DNA of 64,000 nucleotides from an uncultured Bacteroidales bacterium (GTDB lineage Bacteria > Bacteroidota > Bacteroidia > Bacteroidales > Bacteroidaceae): NCBI GenBank assembly GCA_902789725.1, contig CADAPC010000004.1, positions 1 to 64,000 on the forward strand, in the 5' to 3' direction. The translations under genes and the position numbers were made by a program. A model generated the notes under the pieces. That model searched no databases. It saw only the letters and a program-made list of their open reading frames with translations, and was not told the origin of the DNA. This document shows, piece after piece, positions 15,093 through 24,003 of this stretch (positions within the stretch are counted from its first letter, which is position 1; each line of letters begins with the position of its first letter).

Positions 15093-17633
15093 TCAGTTTT
15101 CGTTCTCGTTATCTTCACCATTCCCTCTGTTAGGGTCTGCATTCTCTCTCCATCGCTCGTAGCACTCTTCAATGAGTGTCCTTCTGCGACCTTGGTCTGC
15201 GTCGATTGAAGGAAGAATGTCCTTCAGCACGTCAATGATGCTGCGCTTGTAGTGCATCATTTTTTCTAATGATACCAAGTCGGCGTAAATCTTGGTGATA
15301 CGGCTATCTACTTCACGGGCTATCTCCAGACGGTCGCTCGACCAGAGCAGGTGTATTACATCGTCATTGTCGGCGGTCTGGGTTGCCTCGCTCTTGGCAT
15401 ATTCTGTGGTGATGCTGCACGACGGGAACTCCTGGGCTATCTCCGAGATACGGCTGTTCACCTGCCTCGTCTTCTCCTCGTCAGAGGCATTCGGGTCAAG
15501 GGTCAGCACATCCACCACCTGTGTGTCGGTGTATTCCGAGGTCAGCTCCCACGATATTTGCAGTATCGCACGGTGTATCTTGATGCCAAGGAAGTACTTG
15601 GGCTTCCTTGCAATGGACAGTGTCGCCTTGAAGGTGATAATGCCGTTGATGTTGGGCATGGTGGCAGTTCGGACGTAGGTGTAGCCGTTCCACGAACCGG
15701 CACCTTGCCACGTGAGATTGTAGGCTGACTTCACATCCTGCATGATGGCAGGGATGCGGTAGTAGTCATCGGTGGAGGTGGCATTGTCGTTAGCCGCCTC
15801 GCTCTTGGCATTCTGTATGTCTGCCAACTGCTGCTGCCATGTCGCCAATTCCTTCTTCAGGTTGTCTATCTTCGTCTTGTTGACATTATGTTGCTGCCGC
15901 AAGGCAGGGGCTTCCTCCACAGAGGCATTGGCTATCTGCGTGAGCAGGTTCCTGTTCTCTGTCTCCAACTGGCTTATCTGCGCCTCCAACAGGGCTATCT
16001 TGCTATTCGCCTCACGTTCCTTCTCGTCCAGTTCCGATAGGTCGAGATTATTTTCTGATACGCTTGTCCTCATGGCGCATTCCTTGCTGTGGGCATTGAG
16101 CGAACCGCCGCACTCACGGCACTTGTACTGCGTGCTGCCCTGTCCGAGGGTGACACCGTCCGAACAGGTGACGCTGATGGTCACGCTCTCCACGCCCTTC
16201 AGTTTGGCGGCATCGGTGGCTTGATAGTAACGGCGTGCGTCACTGCCGATGTAATAGACATAGCCCTCCTCGTTGTCGTTATACTCCGAGAGACGTGCCT
16301 GCAACTGACGCTTGAAGGTATTCAAGTCCATGCTGTAGGAGTCGAAGACATCCTCATACACCTCTTCCACGTTGTTCCAGCTCTTGGTAACGTGTATCTC
16401 GTAGGCGTAGGCCTTCTTGGTCTGCTTGCCGCCACGGCTGATGATGTACGACGACATCCAATAGTTCATCGTATAGGTGAAGCCGTCGCTCTGGGCGTTG
16501 AGCTGCTGCACACGGCTGCGGCTCCATCCGGCATGGTTCTCCGAGTTGGCCAGTATCTGCTCTCGCTGCGTGCTGTTAGGGTAGAAGTTGGGGTCGGAGG
16601 TGTTGATACGATACCAATGGTCACCGTTCAGAATACTGTTGTCATCGGTCGGCGGATAGTAGTCACAGAGGCTTACGCTGCCTTGGTCTCGTCGGGCAAT
16701 GTACCAACGCTGTGTATAGTAGTTGCCCTGCGTCTCGCTCAGATAGTCTGTCATCCACGAGGTGATGTTGTAGTTGGAGAGGTCGAAGAGGGCTGCCACG
16801 TTGTCCTCGCCACCCACCAGACTAAGGAGTGTGCTGCCGATGCCGTTCTCTGCCTGTTCATAGAGGTCATGGTAGTTGTCATAGATGTCGATGATTTTAC
16901 TCACCTTGCCATTGAAAAGGTCGTTGAAGGCACTCTGCTGCAAGAGTGCGCCTGATGCCCCGTTGATACCTGCCGTCGCCAACGATGCTCCCATATTGTA
17001 AAGCGTCTCGATGTCGGCGGTGAGGTTCTCCACGGTGAAGTTGCCGGGCACACTGGCGATGTCATCCAACAGCTGCTGCCAATCTACATTGCCTATCTCC
17101 GAGAGTTTGAGGATGGCGGCTATCTCTTGGTTGATTTCCAAGAACTGAATGTCGGCAAAGGTCAAGCTACTGTTGGTCACGACACTCTCAAACTGCATAC
17201 ACAGCGACTTTGTGTCGGCGCATATCTTCATCAGGTAACTGCCCCAGTAGAGGGCGGTCTGCGGACTTTTCAGCATCATTCCTGCCACCGTCCATATCTT
17301 GGGCATAATCTTGTTCGCCACCATATTGTGGATGCGGCGGTAATAGTAGTTCTCCGTGCTACTGCTCCAAATGCCGAGGTCGGTGAATGCCTTGCGCTCC
17401 AAGAACTTGGCAGCGAAGATGCCGGCAGTGGCAACCTCTGCGGCATTGTAGTGCTTCAAGATTTCGCCCACCTGCTCGTTATAATAGCTCTCTGCCATAG
17501 CTCCAGCACCGAATGCGGCAGCCATGGCGGCAACGATCTGCTTGTCGTAGTTCACGCTGTAATACTGCGCATGAACCCTTCCCACGACAAGTGTAAGACA
17601 CATATATATTATAATAAGGTATAAACGTCTCAT
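15093..17633 (-). CDS. Large exported protein of unknown function in the tra operon
   Basis: An 846-aa protein with a signal peptide ending near VHAQ (about residue 23). The N-terminal third is Ala-rich and helical with weakly hydrophobic stretches. The middle (about 310-520) is rich in Tyr and Trp, with a small CxxC...C segment (KCRECGGSLNAHSKEC, about 515-530). A coiled coil follows (about 540-640), then a beta-like domain and a tail with IEECYERWRENA. It sits between the VirB4 ATPase and the TraI-like genes, where classical elements carry much smaller genes. I do not recognise the family; a cell-envelope channel component or a DNA/partner-contact protein are both possible. Confidence 0.6.
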   Translation of the reverse strand: MRRLYLIIIYMCLTLVVGRVHAQYYSVNYDKQIVAAMAAAFGAGAMAESYYNEQVGEILKHYNAAEVATAGIFAAKFLERKAFTDLGIWSSSTENYYYRRIHNMVANKIMPKIWTVAGMMLKSPQTALYWGSYLMKICADTKSLCMQFESVVTNSSLTFADIQFLEINQEIAAILKLSEIGNVDWQQLLDDIASVPGNFTVENLTADIETLYNMGASLATAGINGASGALLQQSAFNDLFNGKVSKIIDIYDNYHDLYEQAENGIGSTLLSLVGGEDNVAALFDLSNYNITSWMTDYLSETQGNYYTQRWYIARRDQGSVSLCDYYPPTDDNSILNGDHWYRINTSDPNFYPNSTQREQILANSENHAGWSRSRVQQLNAQSDGFTYTMNYWMSSYIISRGGKQTKKAYAYEIHVTKSWNNVEEVYEDVFDSYSMDLNTFKRQLQARLSEYNDNEEGYVYYIGSDARRYYQATDAAKLKGVESVTISVTCSDGVTLGQGSTQYKCRECGGSLNAHSKECAMRTSVSENNLDLSELDEKEREANSKIALLEAQISQLETENRNLLTQIANASVEEAPALRQQHNVNKTKIDNLKKELATWQQQLADIQNAKSEAANDNATSTDDYYRIPAIMQDVKSAYNLTWQGAGSWNGYTYVRTATMPNINGIITFKATLSIARKPKYFLGIKIHRAILQISWELTSEYTDTQVVDVLTLDPNASDEEKTRQVNSRISEIAQEFPSCSITTEYAKSEATQTADNDDVIHLLWSSDRLEIAREVDSRITKIYADLVSLEKMMHYKRSIIDVLKDILPSIDADQGRRRTLIEECYERWRENADPNRGNGEDNENEN

Positions 17634-17639
17634 TGCTTC

Positions 17640-17757
17640 ACTACTTTACGTTTTTACTACTTTCAGTTTCTACTATTCCACTACTTTACTACTTGTAGTA
17701 TTTACTATTGGTAGTATTCACTACTAATCGTATTTACTACTAATCGTAAATACTACC
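17640..17757. repeat. TACTAC-rich repeat array in the tra leader gap
   Basis: The gap between VirB4/TraG and the 846-aa gene is filled with degenerate copies of CTACTTTAC/TTTACTAC, including two 16-bp tandem units (TTTACTACTAATCGTA). GTATTTAC and GTAAATAC arms and GTAGTAT/ATACTAC arms could pair in the transcript. The gap also carries a family B hairpin and no open frame. Confidence 0.6.
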
Positions 17758-17758
17758 C

Positions 17759-17791
17759 AGCCACCGTTCCCGAAAGTTTTGCTTTCGGGCA
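17759..17791 (-). repeat. Intergenic hairpin repeat, family B, copy 2
   Basis: Head AGCCACCGTTCCCGA, stem CCCGAAAG/CTTTCGGG, loop TTTTG. It matches copy 1 at 8459-8492 with paired changes in both stem arms, which supports an RNA structure. Confidence 0.6.
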
Positions 17792-17853
17792 TCTGGGCTT
17801 TACGTCTATTCCGGGATTTCCGTTTCCATCAATCAGCCCCCGTGCTCGCCGTG

Positions 17854-20559
17854 TCAGCGGCGAGTGGCTCCATCGTCCGTCAAATTGAGCACATGCCCCG
17901 CCTCATTGACCTTCTGCGCAAATGCCAACGACTTCCCGATGCCACTGGCATCCCAATCTCTGCAATACCGCTCGATAGCCTCCTGATGTCTGCACTTCAG
18001 TTCATGCTTATAGAGTTTCAATGCCTCCTTCTCAGCTCGCTCGGTGGTGTAGGTCATATAGCACTCGTGCGGCTCCTCCACACCATACACTCCGCTCGTC
18101 GATCCACGTCGGATAAACACCTCACGGAAGAAACTTCTTCCCTCCTTGTTATCCAAGCGGTTGACAGTGAATATCTTCTTGCAATCCACATCCGTCAATC
18201 CTAATATCGCCTTGATCTCGTCGAATCGCTCACGAAATTTGCTTTGGTCGAGCAGCATCACCACGTCGGAGTTGTTGATGATGGCTTCCTTCACGATGGG
18301 ACTGCCGATGATGTCCTGTATCTCCTGTGTCACTACGCCCACGCTCGCCCAGAACTTTCGGGCTGTCTTGTATAGGTACTTGATGTACTCGGCCATCAGC
18401 GGCGAGGCGATGGCTTTCCATGCCTCCTCGATGACAAGGCACTTGCGGTTCTTCTTCAGGCGCATCTTCTGCAGGAACACGTCCATGATGATGAGCGTCA
18501 CGATGGGGAAGAGCTGCTTGTTCTCCTTGATGGCATCCACCTCGAAGACGATGAAGGTCTCGTCGAACAAGGTGCTATCCACGTTCTCGTTGAGAATCTT
18601 GTCGTACTTGCCGCCACGGTAGAAGTTTTGGAGCATATAGGCGAAGTTGTCGCAGTCGATGGTGGTGATGTTGTTCTCGATGCAGATCTGGTCGAGACGC
18701 TCACAGGCGAACTCATAGAATGAGTCGAAGGAGAGGGTCTTCACGCTCAATGCCATGCGCCGTTCCTCCAGTCCCTTGATGAGTTTCTCCACCTTGTCGT
18801 GTATCTGCGTCAGCTCCGTGCCGCGCCGCTTCTCCATGGTGGAGAGGTTTTTTCTCAGTGTCTCCTTCTGTGAGGAAGGATAGGGCTGCACACCGTTGAA
18901 ATAGAAATCGTAATACTCCGTCACCAACTGCTCCACGACACGGAACTCCAGTTCGGGTATCTGCGTCTCCGAGCCTTTCCATATCAGCAGTATCAGGTTC
19001 TTCAGGAAGTCTATCTTCTCAATGTTCAGCTCCCGCTTGCTGATGTTGAAGGGGTTCATGGTGATGGGCTTGTCCTCCGTATAGGCGATGTACTTGCCGC
19101 CCACATACTCGCAGAGTCCCTCATACGAGTTACCCGTATCGACCATGACGATGTCGGTGTTCTGCTCCCACAACTGACGCACCACGCTGTTCATGTGGAA
19201 CGACTTGCCGCTGCCCGAAGGACCCAAACAAAAAAAGTTCGAGTTGTCGGTCAGCTTCTCCTTTCCCTCCTTTCCTGTGATGTCGATGGCTACGGGCACA
19301 CCTTGGCGGTCGGTATAGTATATCTTCAGCGGGGTGTCCTCATTATGCACGATGCGCTCCTTGTACATCAGACAGGTGGCGGCATCGCCGAGGGTGAGGA
19401 ATCGGTCGTAGTCGGCATTCATGCCATAGCAGTTGCCGGGGAAAGAGTTGACGAACAGCTCCAACTGGTTGTAGGCCCGCTTGCTGATGTGGATGCCCAT
19501 GCGCGAGAAGGAGTTTTCGAGATGGTTGGTGCATTTCTGTATGTCGGTGTCGCCGCTCACTGCCACCACGAGGTTGTAGTGGGTATAGACGAGCTGCTTG
19601 CTCTCACGGGCTATCACCTCCTGCACACGCTTGATGTCCTCTACAGCCATCAGGTTGCTGGGGTTGGGCATGGAGGCATGGCGGTTTTTCTTCTTGTCGA
19701 GTAGGGCAAGCTCACGCTTCTGGTTGGGCACGAACACCATCTGGTTGAACACCACGCAGTCGGCTCCGGGCACGCTATCGACGATGCTCACGAGATCAAC
19801 GGGCATACTGGTGTTGTTCACCTCGATATTTGCGTAGGGACGGATGACCGACGGCAAGTTGGCATAATCCACATCCACAAGGCTATACACCTTGCAGCTA
19901 CGGTCCCCCATGCCGATGGTCTCGTCATCGACCTTGAAGTTGGTCATCGACACCACCTTGTCACGGAAGTTCATGGAGAAGAAACGGTCCACATACTCGC
20001 AGGCTTCCGTTTTGCCGAGGAATCGGGACTTCACGCCGGCATCCCTCAGCTGGTCGTGCACCTTGCGTATCTTCACCAAGAAGTCACGCCATTTCTTGTT
20101 GTCGAACGACATCAGACGGCTCTTCTTGTTCTCCTGTGTGATGGTGAGGTAGCAGACGCTGTCGGTAAAGGGTCTGCCGTTGAAATAGCGGAAGTAACTC
20201 TCGCTCAGGAACTCATGATTTCCACCGTTCTCTTCCTTGAATGCCTTCCTCACAAACACGTCCTGCTTGTGCAGCGCATAGCCTTCGCCCAAGGTCTGGG
20301 CAAGGGCGGCGAAGAGGTGGGTGAACTCATAGTAGGCCTCGATGTTGGCGGAATACTTCTGCACAGGGTTCTCCATCTTCAGAACAGCGGAGTATTCGCC
20401 CGTCTTGGTATAGAGCACGCCGATGCCATCCACTTCCTCGATGGAGAAGTAGATGTCCTGGAAGATGCGCTTGCGCTTCCCTCCCGTGCCGAATGCCTTG
20501 ACACTGATGGCCATGCCCACGCAGATGGCTGAGAATATGAGTATGATGTATAGGGTCAT
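17854..20559 (-). CDS. traG: Conjugation ATPase TraG (VirB4-like)
   Basis: A 901-aa VirB4-family ATPase that powers assembly of, and transfer through, the type IV secretion channel. There is one N-terminal membrane segment (residues 3-20), an N-terminal domain up to about 430, Walker A GPSGSGKS at 446-453 and Walker B KCLVIEEAWK near residue 710. Length matches TraG of Bacteroides conjugative transposons. It follows the DUF4133 gene by a 122-nt gap that holds a weak hairpin (about 20588-20618). Confidence 0.92.
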   Translation of the reverse strand: MTLYIILIFSAICVGMAISVKAFGTGGKRKRIFQDIYFSIEEVDGIGVLYTKTGEYSAVLKMENPVQKYSANIEAYYEFTHLFAALAQTLGEGYALHKQDVFVRKAFKEENGGNHEFLSESYFRYFNGRPFTDSVCYLTITQENKKSRLMSFDNKKWRDFLVKIRKVHDQLRDAGVKSRFLGKTEACEYVDRFFSMNFRDKVVSMTNFKVDDETIGMGDRSCKVYSLVDVDYANLPSVIRPYANIEVNNTSMPVDLVSIVDSVPGADCVVFNQMVFVPNQKRELALLDKKKNRHASMPNPSNLMAVEDIKRVQEVIARESKQLVYTHYNLVVAVSGDTDIQKCTNHLENSFSRMGIHISKRAYNQLELFVNSFPGNCYGMNADYDRFLTLGDAATCLMYKERIVHNEDTPLKIYYTDRQGVPVAIDITGKEGKEKLTDNSNFFCLGPSGSGKSFHMNSVVRQLWEQNTDIVMVDTGNSYEGLCEYVGGKYIAYTEDKPITMNPFNISKRELNIEKIDFLKNLILLIWKGSETQIPELEFRVVEQLVTEYYDFYFNGVQPYPSSQKETLRKNLSTMEKRRGTELTQIHDKVEKLIKGLEERRMALSVKTLSFDSFYEFACERLDQICIENNITTIDCDNFAYMLQNFYRGGKYDKILNENVDSTLFDETFIVFEVDAIKENKQLFPIVTLIIMDVFLQKMRLKKNRKCLVIEEAWKAIASPLMAEYIKYLYKTARKFWASVGVVTQEIQDIIGSPIVKEAIINNSDVVMLLDQSKFRERFDEIKAILGLTDVDCKKIFTVNRLDNKEGRSFFREVFIRRGSTSGVYGVEEPHECYMTYTTERAEKEALKLYKHELKCRHQEAIERYCRDWDASGIGKSLAFAQKVNEAGHVLNLTDDGATRR

Positions 20560-20681
20560 TGTTCTTTTTCTTTTTTAATCGCAAAAAGGCGGGCGCACCC
20601 TCATGCGTGATGCCCCCACCTCCATTCACTTACAATCATTGATAGCTTTCCACTTGGACATAATGGATTCTCTTTTTTGTT

Positions 20682-20981
20682 TTACACTTTCTTTGAATAG
20701 GCATAGATGAATATGCCGTTGTCACTCTTCTTGCTGTGCAAGCCCTTGCGCTGCTTCATGACGATGAGAACGCCACCGACAGCTACGGCGAGGACTAGCA
20801 GCACGAGTCCTGCCACGAAACCGAAGATGCAGTAGCCGAGGATGAAACCCGCAACGGCTCCTCCTGCGGTGGCTGCCGCCCAGTAGATGTAGCGTCCCTG
20901 CAACCCGAAGAACTCCAATGGACGTTGCAGTCCCTTGAAAATGGGATAATCCGGAAAACGCTCTTGCTTTGTATCTGCCAT
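20682..20981 (-). CDS. traF: Conjugal transfer protein TraF (DUF4133, VirB3-like)
   Basis: A 99-aa protein with two adjacent membrane segments (about residues 32-53 and 56-75) after the conserved YPIFKGLQRPLEFFGLQGRYI stretch, diagnostic of DUF4133. It probably corresponds to VirB3, working with the VirB4 ATPase encoded next. Confidence 0.88.
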   Translation of the reverse strand: MADTKQERFPDYPIFKGLQRPLEFFGLQGRYIYWAAATAGGAVAGFILGYCIFGFVAGLVLLVLAVAVGGVLIVMKQRKGLHSKKSDNGIFIYAYSKKV

Positions 20982-21029
20982 AACTGTCAGTGTTTTAACG
21001 TTCTACATACTCACAATCTCACGCTGCGT

Positions 21030-21395
21030 TTAACCTCCAATGCCGAAGAACAGAGGCAGTGCCTGGGCTGCTGCAATGAGGAAAATACATGCGCCGACGA
21101 CCATCATGATCTTCTTTTTCACGTCCTGTTCCTCGTTGTTCATGGCGATGTAAACGCTTATGGCTCCGACAATTGCAACGACACCTGCAATGGCATAGCA
21201 GAGCTTCACCACGATAGGTACATACTTGGCAATCTCCTCCGTCACTGTGGTAAGCGCGGTCGTTCCTGCCGAGTAGTCGCCGGCTGCGTTCTGTGCCATT
21301 GCTGCGGTGGTGCCGACAAGCAACATCAGGGCGAGCGTTTTCATGCGCTGTGAAGAGAAGAATCCCTTCACCTTCTTGTTAATCCTTTCAAACAT
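21030..21395 (-). CDS. traE: TraE-like DUF4134 protein, copy 2
   Basis: A 121-aa protein with a basic N-terminus, a cleavable hydrophobic leader (about 15-36) and two further membrane helices. The KLCYAIAGVVAIVGAISVYIAM and VKKKIMMVVGACIFL segments define DUF4134. It is often compared with the VirB2 pilin. It directly follows a paralogue (21454-21786), so this element carries two. Confidence 0.85.
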   Translation of the reverse strand: MFERINKKVKGFFSSQRMKTLALMLLVGTTAAMAQNAAGDYSAGTTALTTVTEEIAKYVPIVVKLCYAIAGVVAIVGAISVYIAMNNEEQDVKKKIMMVVGACIFLIAAAQALPLFFGIGG

Positions 21396-21453
21396 TCTTT
21401 TTACCTTTTAATTTGTTACACTTTGAGTTATCTTATCTCGTATCACCTGTATC

Positions 21454-21786
21454 TCAAATCTGATAACCGAAGAAAGCGGGGAAGACGATGGTCGCTCCTA
21501 TGAGGAACAGGCAGGCTCCCACCAGCATCATGATGTTCTTCTTCACTCCTTCTTCGCCCGTATTCATCTTTATATATATCTGCAAGGCGCTGACTATGAC
21601 CACGATGCCCGCCACTGCATAGCACAGATAAACGATATAGAGCATCATCGTCACGGCATAGTCATGGGCACTCGCAAGTGCGTCCGCTCCCCAGCTGTAG
21701 TCCACGTTGCCACACTTAGCACTGGCCAGAGCTGGGGTTAAAGCGGCATATAATGATAGAAATGCACTTCTTGTTTTTGACATCAT
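21454..21786 (-). CDS. TraE-like DUF4134 protein, copy 1
   Basis: A 110-aa protein with signal sequence ending near LASA, then two membrane helices (YLCYAVAGIVVIVSALQIYI and MMLVGACLFLIGATI). It has the same DUF4134 fold as the next gene, with a Cys (AKCGNVDYSWG) near the mature N-terminus. The start overlaps the stop of the preceding gene (21783-21786), so translation is probably coupled. Confidence 0.85.
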   Translation of the reverse strand: MMSKTRSAFLSLYAALTPALASAKCGNVDYSWGADALASAHDYAVTMMLYIVYLCYAVAGIVVIVSALQIYIKMNTGEEGVKKNIMMLVGACLFLIGATIVFPAFFGYQI

Positions 21787-22235
21787 ATCTCATTATTGAG
21801 TGATTCCACCTTGACCATGTCACGTCCATTGTGACGAAGACCGCGGGCGATGATGGTGTTGTTCAATTCTTCCGAATACATGGGGTCGGAATAGGTGGTA
21901 TTCACTTCCTCCATCTTCTTCTCGATTGCGCTTTGTATCTTTTCAAGCACATGAGGCTTGCTCTCTTCCGCAGTGGCGGCTGCCTCCTCTGTAGGCTCTG
22001 CAAGCTGCTTCTCCTCGTAGGCTGTCTCATATTGGTTGTCGCCTACGCTGAAACCACCGTCGCTCTCGCTGACCGCTATCGACTCTTCCTCGTCGGTCAT
22101 GTCACTGACATCAAACGACTCGCCCTGTGACTTCTCGTCCTTGGGCTTTCCGTACAGATCCTGCACGATGATGACCGTATAGTAGATGACATAGATTATG
22201 GTCACGACAATGGCGAATATTACAAATGACTTCAT
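21783..22235 (-). CDS. First gene of the tra operon, single-pass membrane protein
   Basis: A 150-aa protein with one N-terminal membrane helix (residues 4-26) and a long acidic, low-complexity tail (Glu/Ser rich, about 35-110) ending in a more ordered stretch (about 115-150). I cannot name the family; TraD-like genes at this position in related elements have similar topology. It overlaps the first DUF4134 gene by 4 nt. Upstream, 22236-22390 has no gene; the most likely -7 element (minus-strand TTCCTTTG) is weak. Confidence 0.6.
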   Translation of the reverse strand: MKSFVIFAIVVTIIYVIYYTVIIVQDLYGKPKDEKSQGESFDVSDMTDEEESIAVSESDGGFSVGDNQYETAYEEKQLAEPTEEAAATAEESKPHVLEKIQSAIEKKMEEVNTTYSDPMYSEELNNTIIARGLRHNGRDMVKVESLNNEI

Positions 22236-22393
22236 ATTTTCAAGTTTGATTTTACTATGGTTTGGCTTATTGCCGATGCAAAGGAACTACCTTTTCTTCA
22301 ATCTTAAACCGAAATGACTTTCCGCGGAGCCAAATCTTAACTCTAATTTTGATTACACTCGCAATCATACTCAAAAATCAAACTCGAAAGGCA

Positions 22394-22424
22394 CAAAAAA
22401 AGCCCTTCCGATAGGGAAGAGCTT
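22394..22424 (-). terminator. Terminator of the AbiE/phosphoesterase operon
   Basis: Minus-strand stem AAGC, mismatch, CTTCC/GGAAG, GCTT with a short loop, followed by a run of seven T. It lies 33 bp beyond the metallophosphoesterase stop and separates this operon from the tra operon. Confidence 0.7.
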
Positions 22425-22456
22425 GTAAAGAGGGTGGATGAAAAAAATGTGGATGG

Positions 22457-23227
22457 CTATATGGTCAGGTACTTGCCATGGGAGAAGTCCTGATGTTCGT
22501 TAGAGAAAACATAGCCCAACTGGTTGGACAAGCATTGGGTGTTGCCTATCCTGGCATCGATGTTGGTGTGCGAATGTCCGTATATCCAATAGTCTATGCC
22601 GCTATCGGTGATATAGTCCTCCAACTCTACGGTGAACGCCACGTTTGCCTTGCTGCCTTGAAACTTTGGGTGGAGCATACGGAACGATGGTACATGATGG
22701 GTGACAACAATCTTATGGGCTGCTTGCGAATATGCCACTGCATCCTTGATAAAGGTGAGGCAACGTTCATGCTCAGCATTGAATTGGGCATGGGTCATCA
22801 GCTCACCTTTATATAATATACGGCGGAAGTCGCTTATCACTTGCTCGGTGAAGTAAGCGTCCTCCAAAGGAATCCTCGACCAAAGGGTGGAGAGGATGAT
22901 GTCGGTGTCGCCAATCCTCGCAATACCGTTGTAGTGGCTGAATACATTGGGACGTACCTCCAAGAGATAGCCGTCGGGCAGTGTCGCCACATCATAATAT
23001 TTGTAGAACTCATGGTTGCCCATGCAGCAATGCACCTCCTTGTAGTTCTCCGATGCCCAGTCCCAAAAGGGATGCTTGGAGTAGTTGTCATCGCCGAGAT
23101 AGCCGATGTCGCCGGCAAGCAGCAGTATGTCGCCCGTCACCTCCAAGGGGTGGGCTTTCAGATACCGCCAATTGTCGGCAAACTCCAGATGCAGGTCGGA
23201 TGCGTATTGTATCTTCATATTGGTCAT
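22457..23227 (-). CDS. Calcineurin-like metallophosphoesterase linked to the AbiE-type pair
   Basis: A 256-aa protein with the complete metal-binding set: SDLHLE (DxH), LAGDIG (GD), GNHEF (GNHE), VTHHVP and GHSH. The start at 23227 overlaps the stop of the nucleotidyltransferase gene (ATGA); Met4 at 23218 gives a more usual N-terminus (MKIQYASDLHLE). Tight coupling to a nucleotidyltransferase suggests it may remove nucleotidyl groups or cleave a nucleotide product. That link is inference; the enzyme class is clear, the substrate unknown. Confidence 0.85.
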   Translation of the reverse strand: MTNMKIQYASDLHLEFADNWRYLKAHPLEVTGDILLLAGDIGYLGDDNYSKHPFWDWASENYKEVHCCMGNHEFYKYYDVATLPDGYLLEVRPNVFSHYNGIARIGDTDIILSTLWSRIPLEDAYFTEQVISDFRRILYKGELMTHAQFNAEHERCLTFIKDAVAYSQAAHKIVVTHHVPSFRMLHPKFQGSKANVAFTVELEDYITDSGIDYWIYGHSHTNIDARIGNTQCLSNQLGYVFSNEHQDFSHGKYLTI

Positions 23228-24003
23228 GCTTCTATAAACAATTCATCCAGTTGATCTAACAGTCCGGTCACAAATGCCTCGTCTTGACCGAGTGACTTTG
23301 ACAATGGTTCTGCGAGAGTTGACCAGTCGGCTCTGATGGAGGCGACAAACTCCCTTATACATGCCACTATTGAAGCAGGAGCCTCAATGTTGTCCTCAGT
23401 CATTATGACCACATTTTTCAGGATGTCCGAACGGTGCTTCTTGATGTCTTTGGTGTTCACATGCTTGCCGTCCCGCTTGTCTGCCATGAGATTTAGGTAG
23501 GCTCTTGCCTTCAGTGCTATCAAGGCAGCGGAATTGGCATGGCGTATGCCATCAGTCAGTTGGCTGTGTGCGATAGTAAAGTGATAGTAATCATCGTCCA
23601 TGATGATGGCACTAAGACTCGACACATCTTCATCGGTCGGGATAGGTTCTATGACAAATCCCTTTGGCTCTCCAAGCACGTCGGGGTGGCGTGACAGCAG
23701 TTCTATCATCTCGGGATAGCCGTCTTTACCATCAAGGAAACGATACATTTCATACCTTGGTGGCTCACCAGCCTCCTGTTTCCTCTTTTCAGGTCGATAG
23801 CCAGCCTCCCGCACAAACTGCCAGAAGCGATTGGCGAAAGCCTCGGTCATGTTCTCTACGATGACTATCATGTCGATGTCGTGTGTGGCGCGTGGACGCA
23901 CCACGGTATTGGTCATGGTGATGTCACAGGCTGCTCCGCCTATCACCACATAGTTTTCTGAGTATTCCGCAAATGCTTCACGGAACTTGACTAATCCTTC
24001 CAT
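23224..24003 (-). CDS. AbiEii-like nucleotidyltransferase (type IV toxin candidate)
   Basis: A 259-aa protein with a nucleotidyltransferase core: YVVIGGAACDI followed by ATHDIDMIVIV, giving the GG...DxD metal site near residues 21-46. The C-terminal part has LIALKARAYLNL and KDIKKHRSDIL, a pattern familiar from Bacteroides AbiEii/AbiGii-type proteins. AbiEii toxins transfer nucleotides to a target and stop growth, protecting against phage or stabilising mobile DNA. It overlaps the upstream regulator-like gene by 13 nt and the phosphoesterase by 4 nt. The toxin role is inferred. Confidence 0.75.
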   Translation of the reverse strand: MEGLVKFREAFAEYSENYVVIGGAACDITMTNTVVRPRATHDIDMIVIVENMTEAFANRFWQFVREAGYRPEKRKQEAGEPPRYEMYRFLDGKDGYPEMIELLSRHPDVLGEPKGFVIEPIPTDEDVSSLSAIIMDDDYYHFTIAHSQLTDGIRHANSAALIALKARAYLNLMADKRDGKHVNTKDIKKHRSDILKNVVIMTEDNIEAPASIVACIREFVASIRADWSTLAEPLSKSLGQDEAFVTGLLDQLDELFIEA

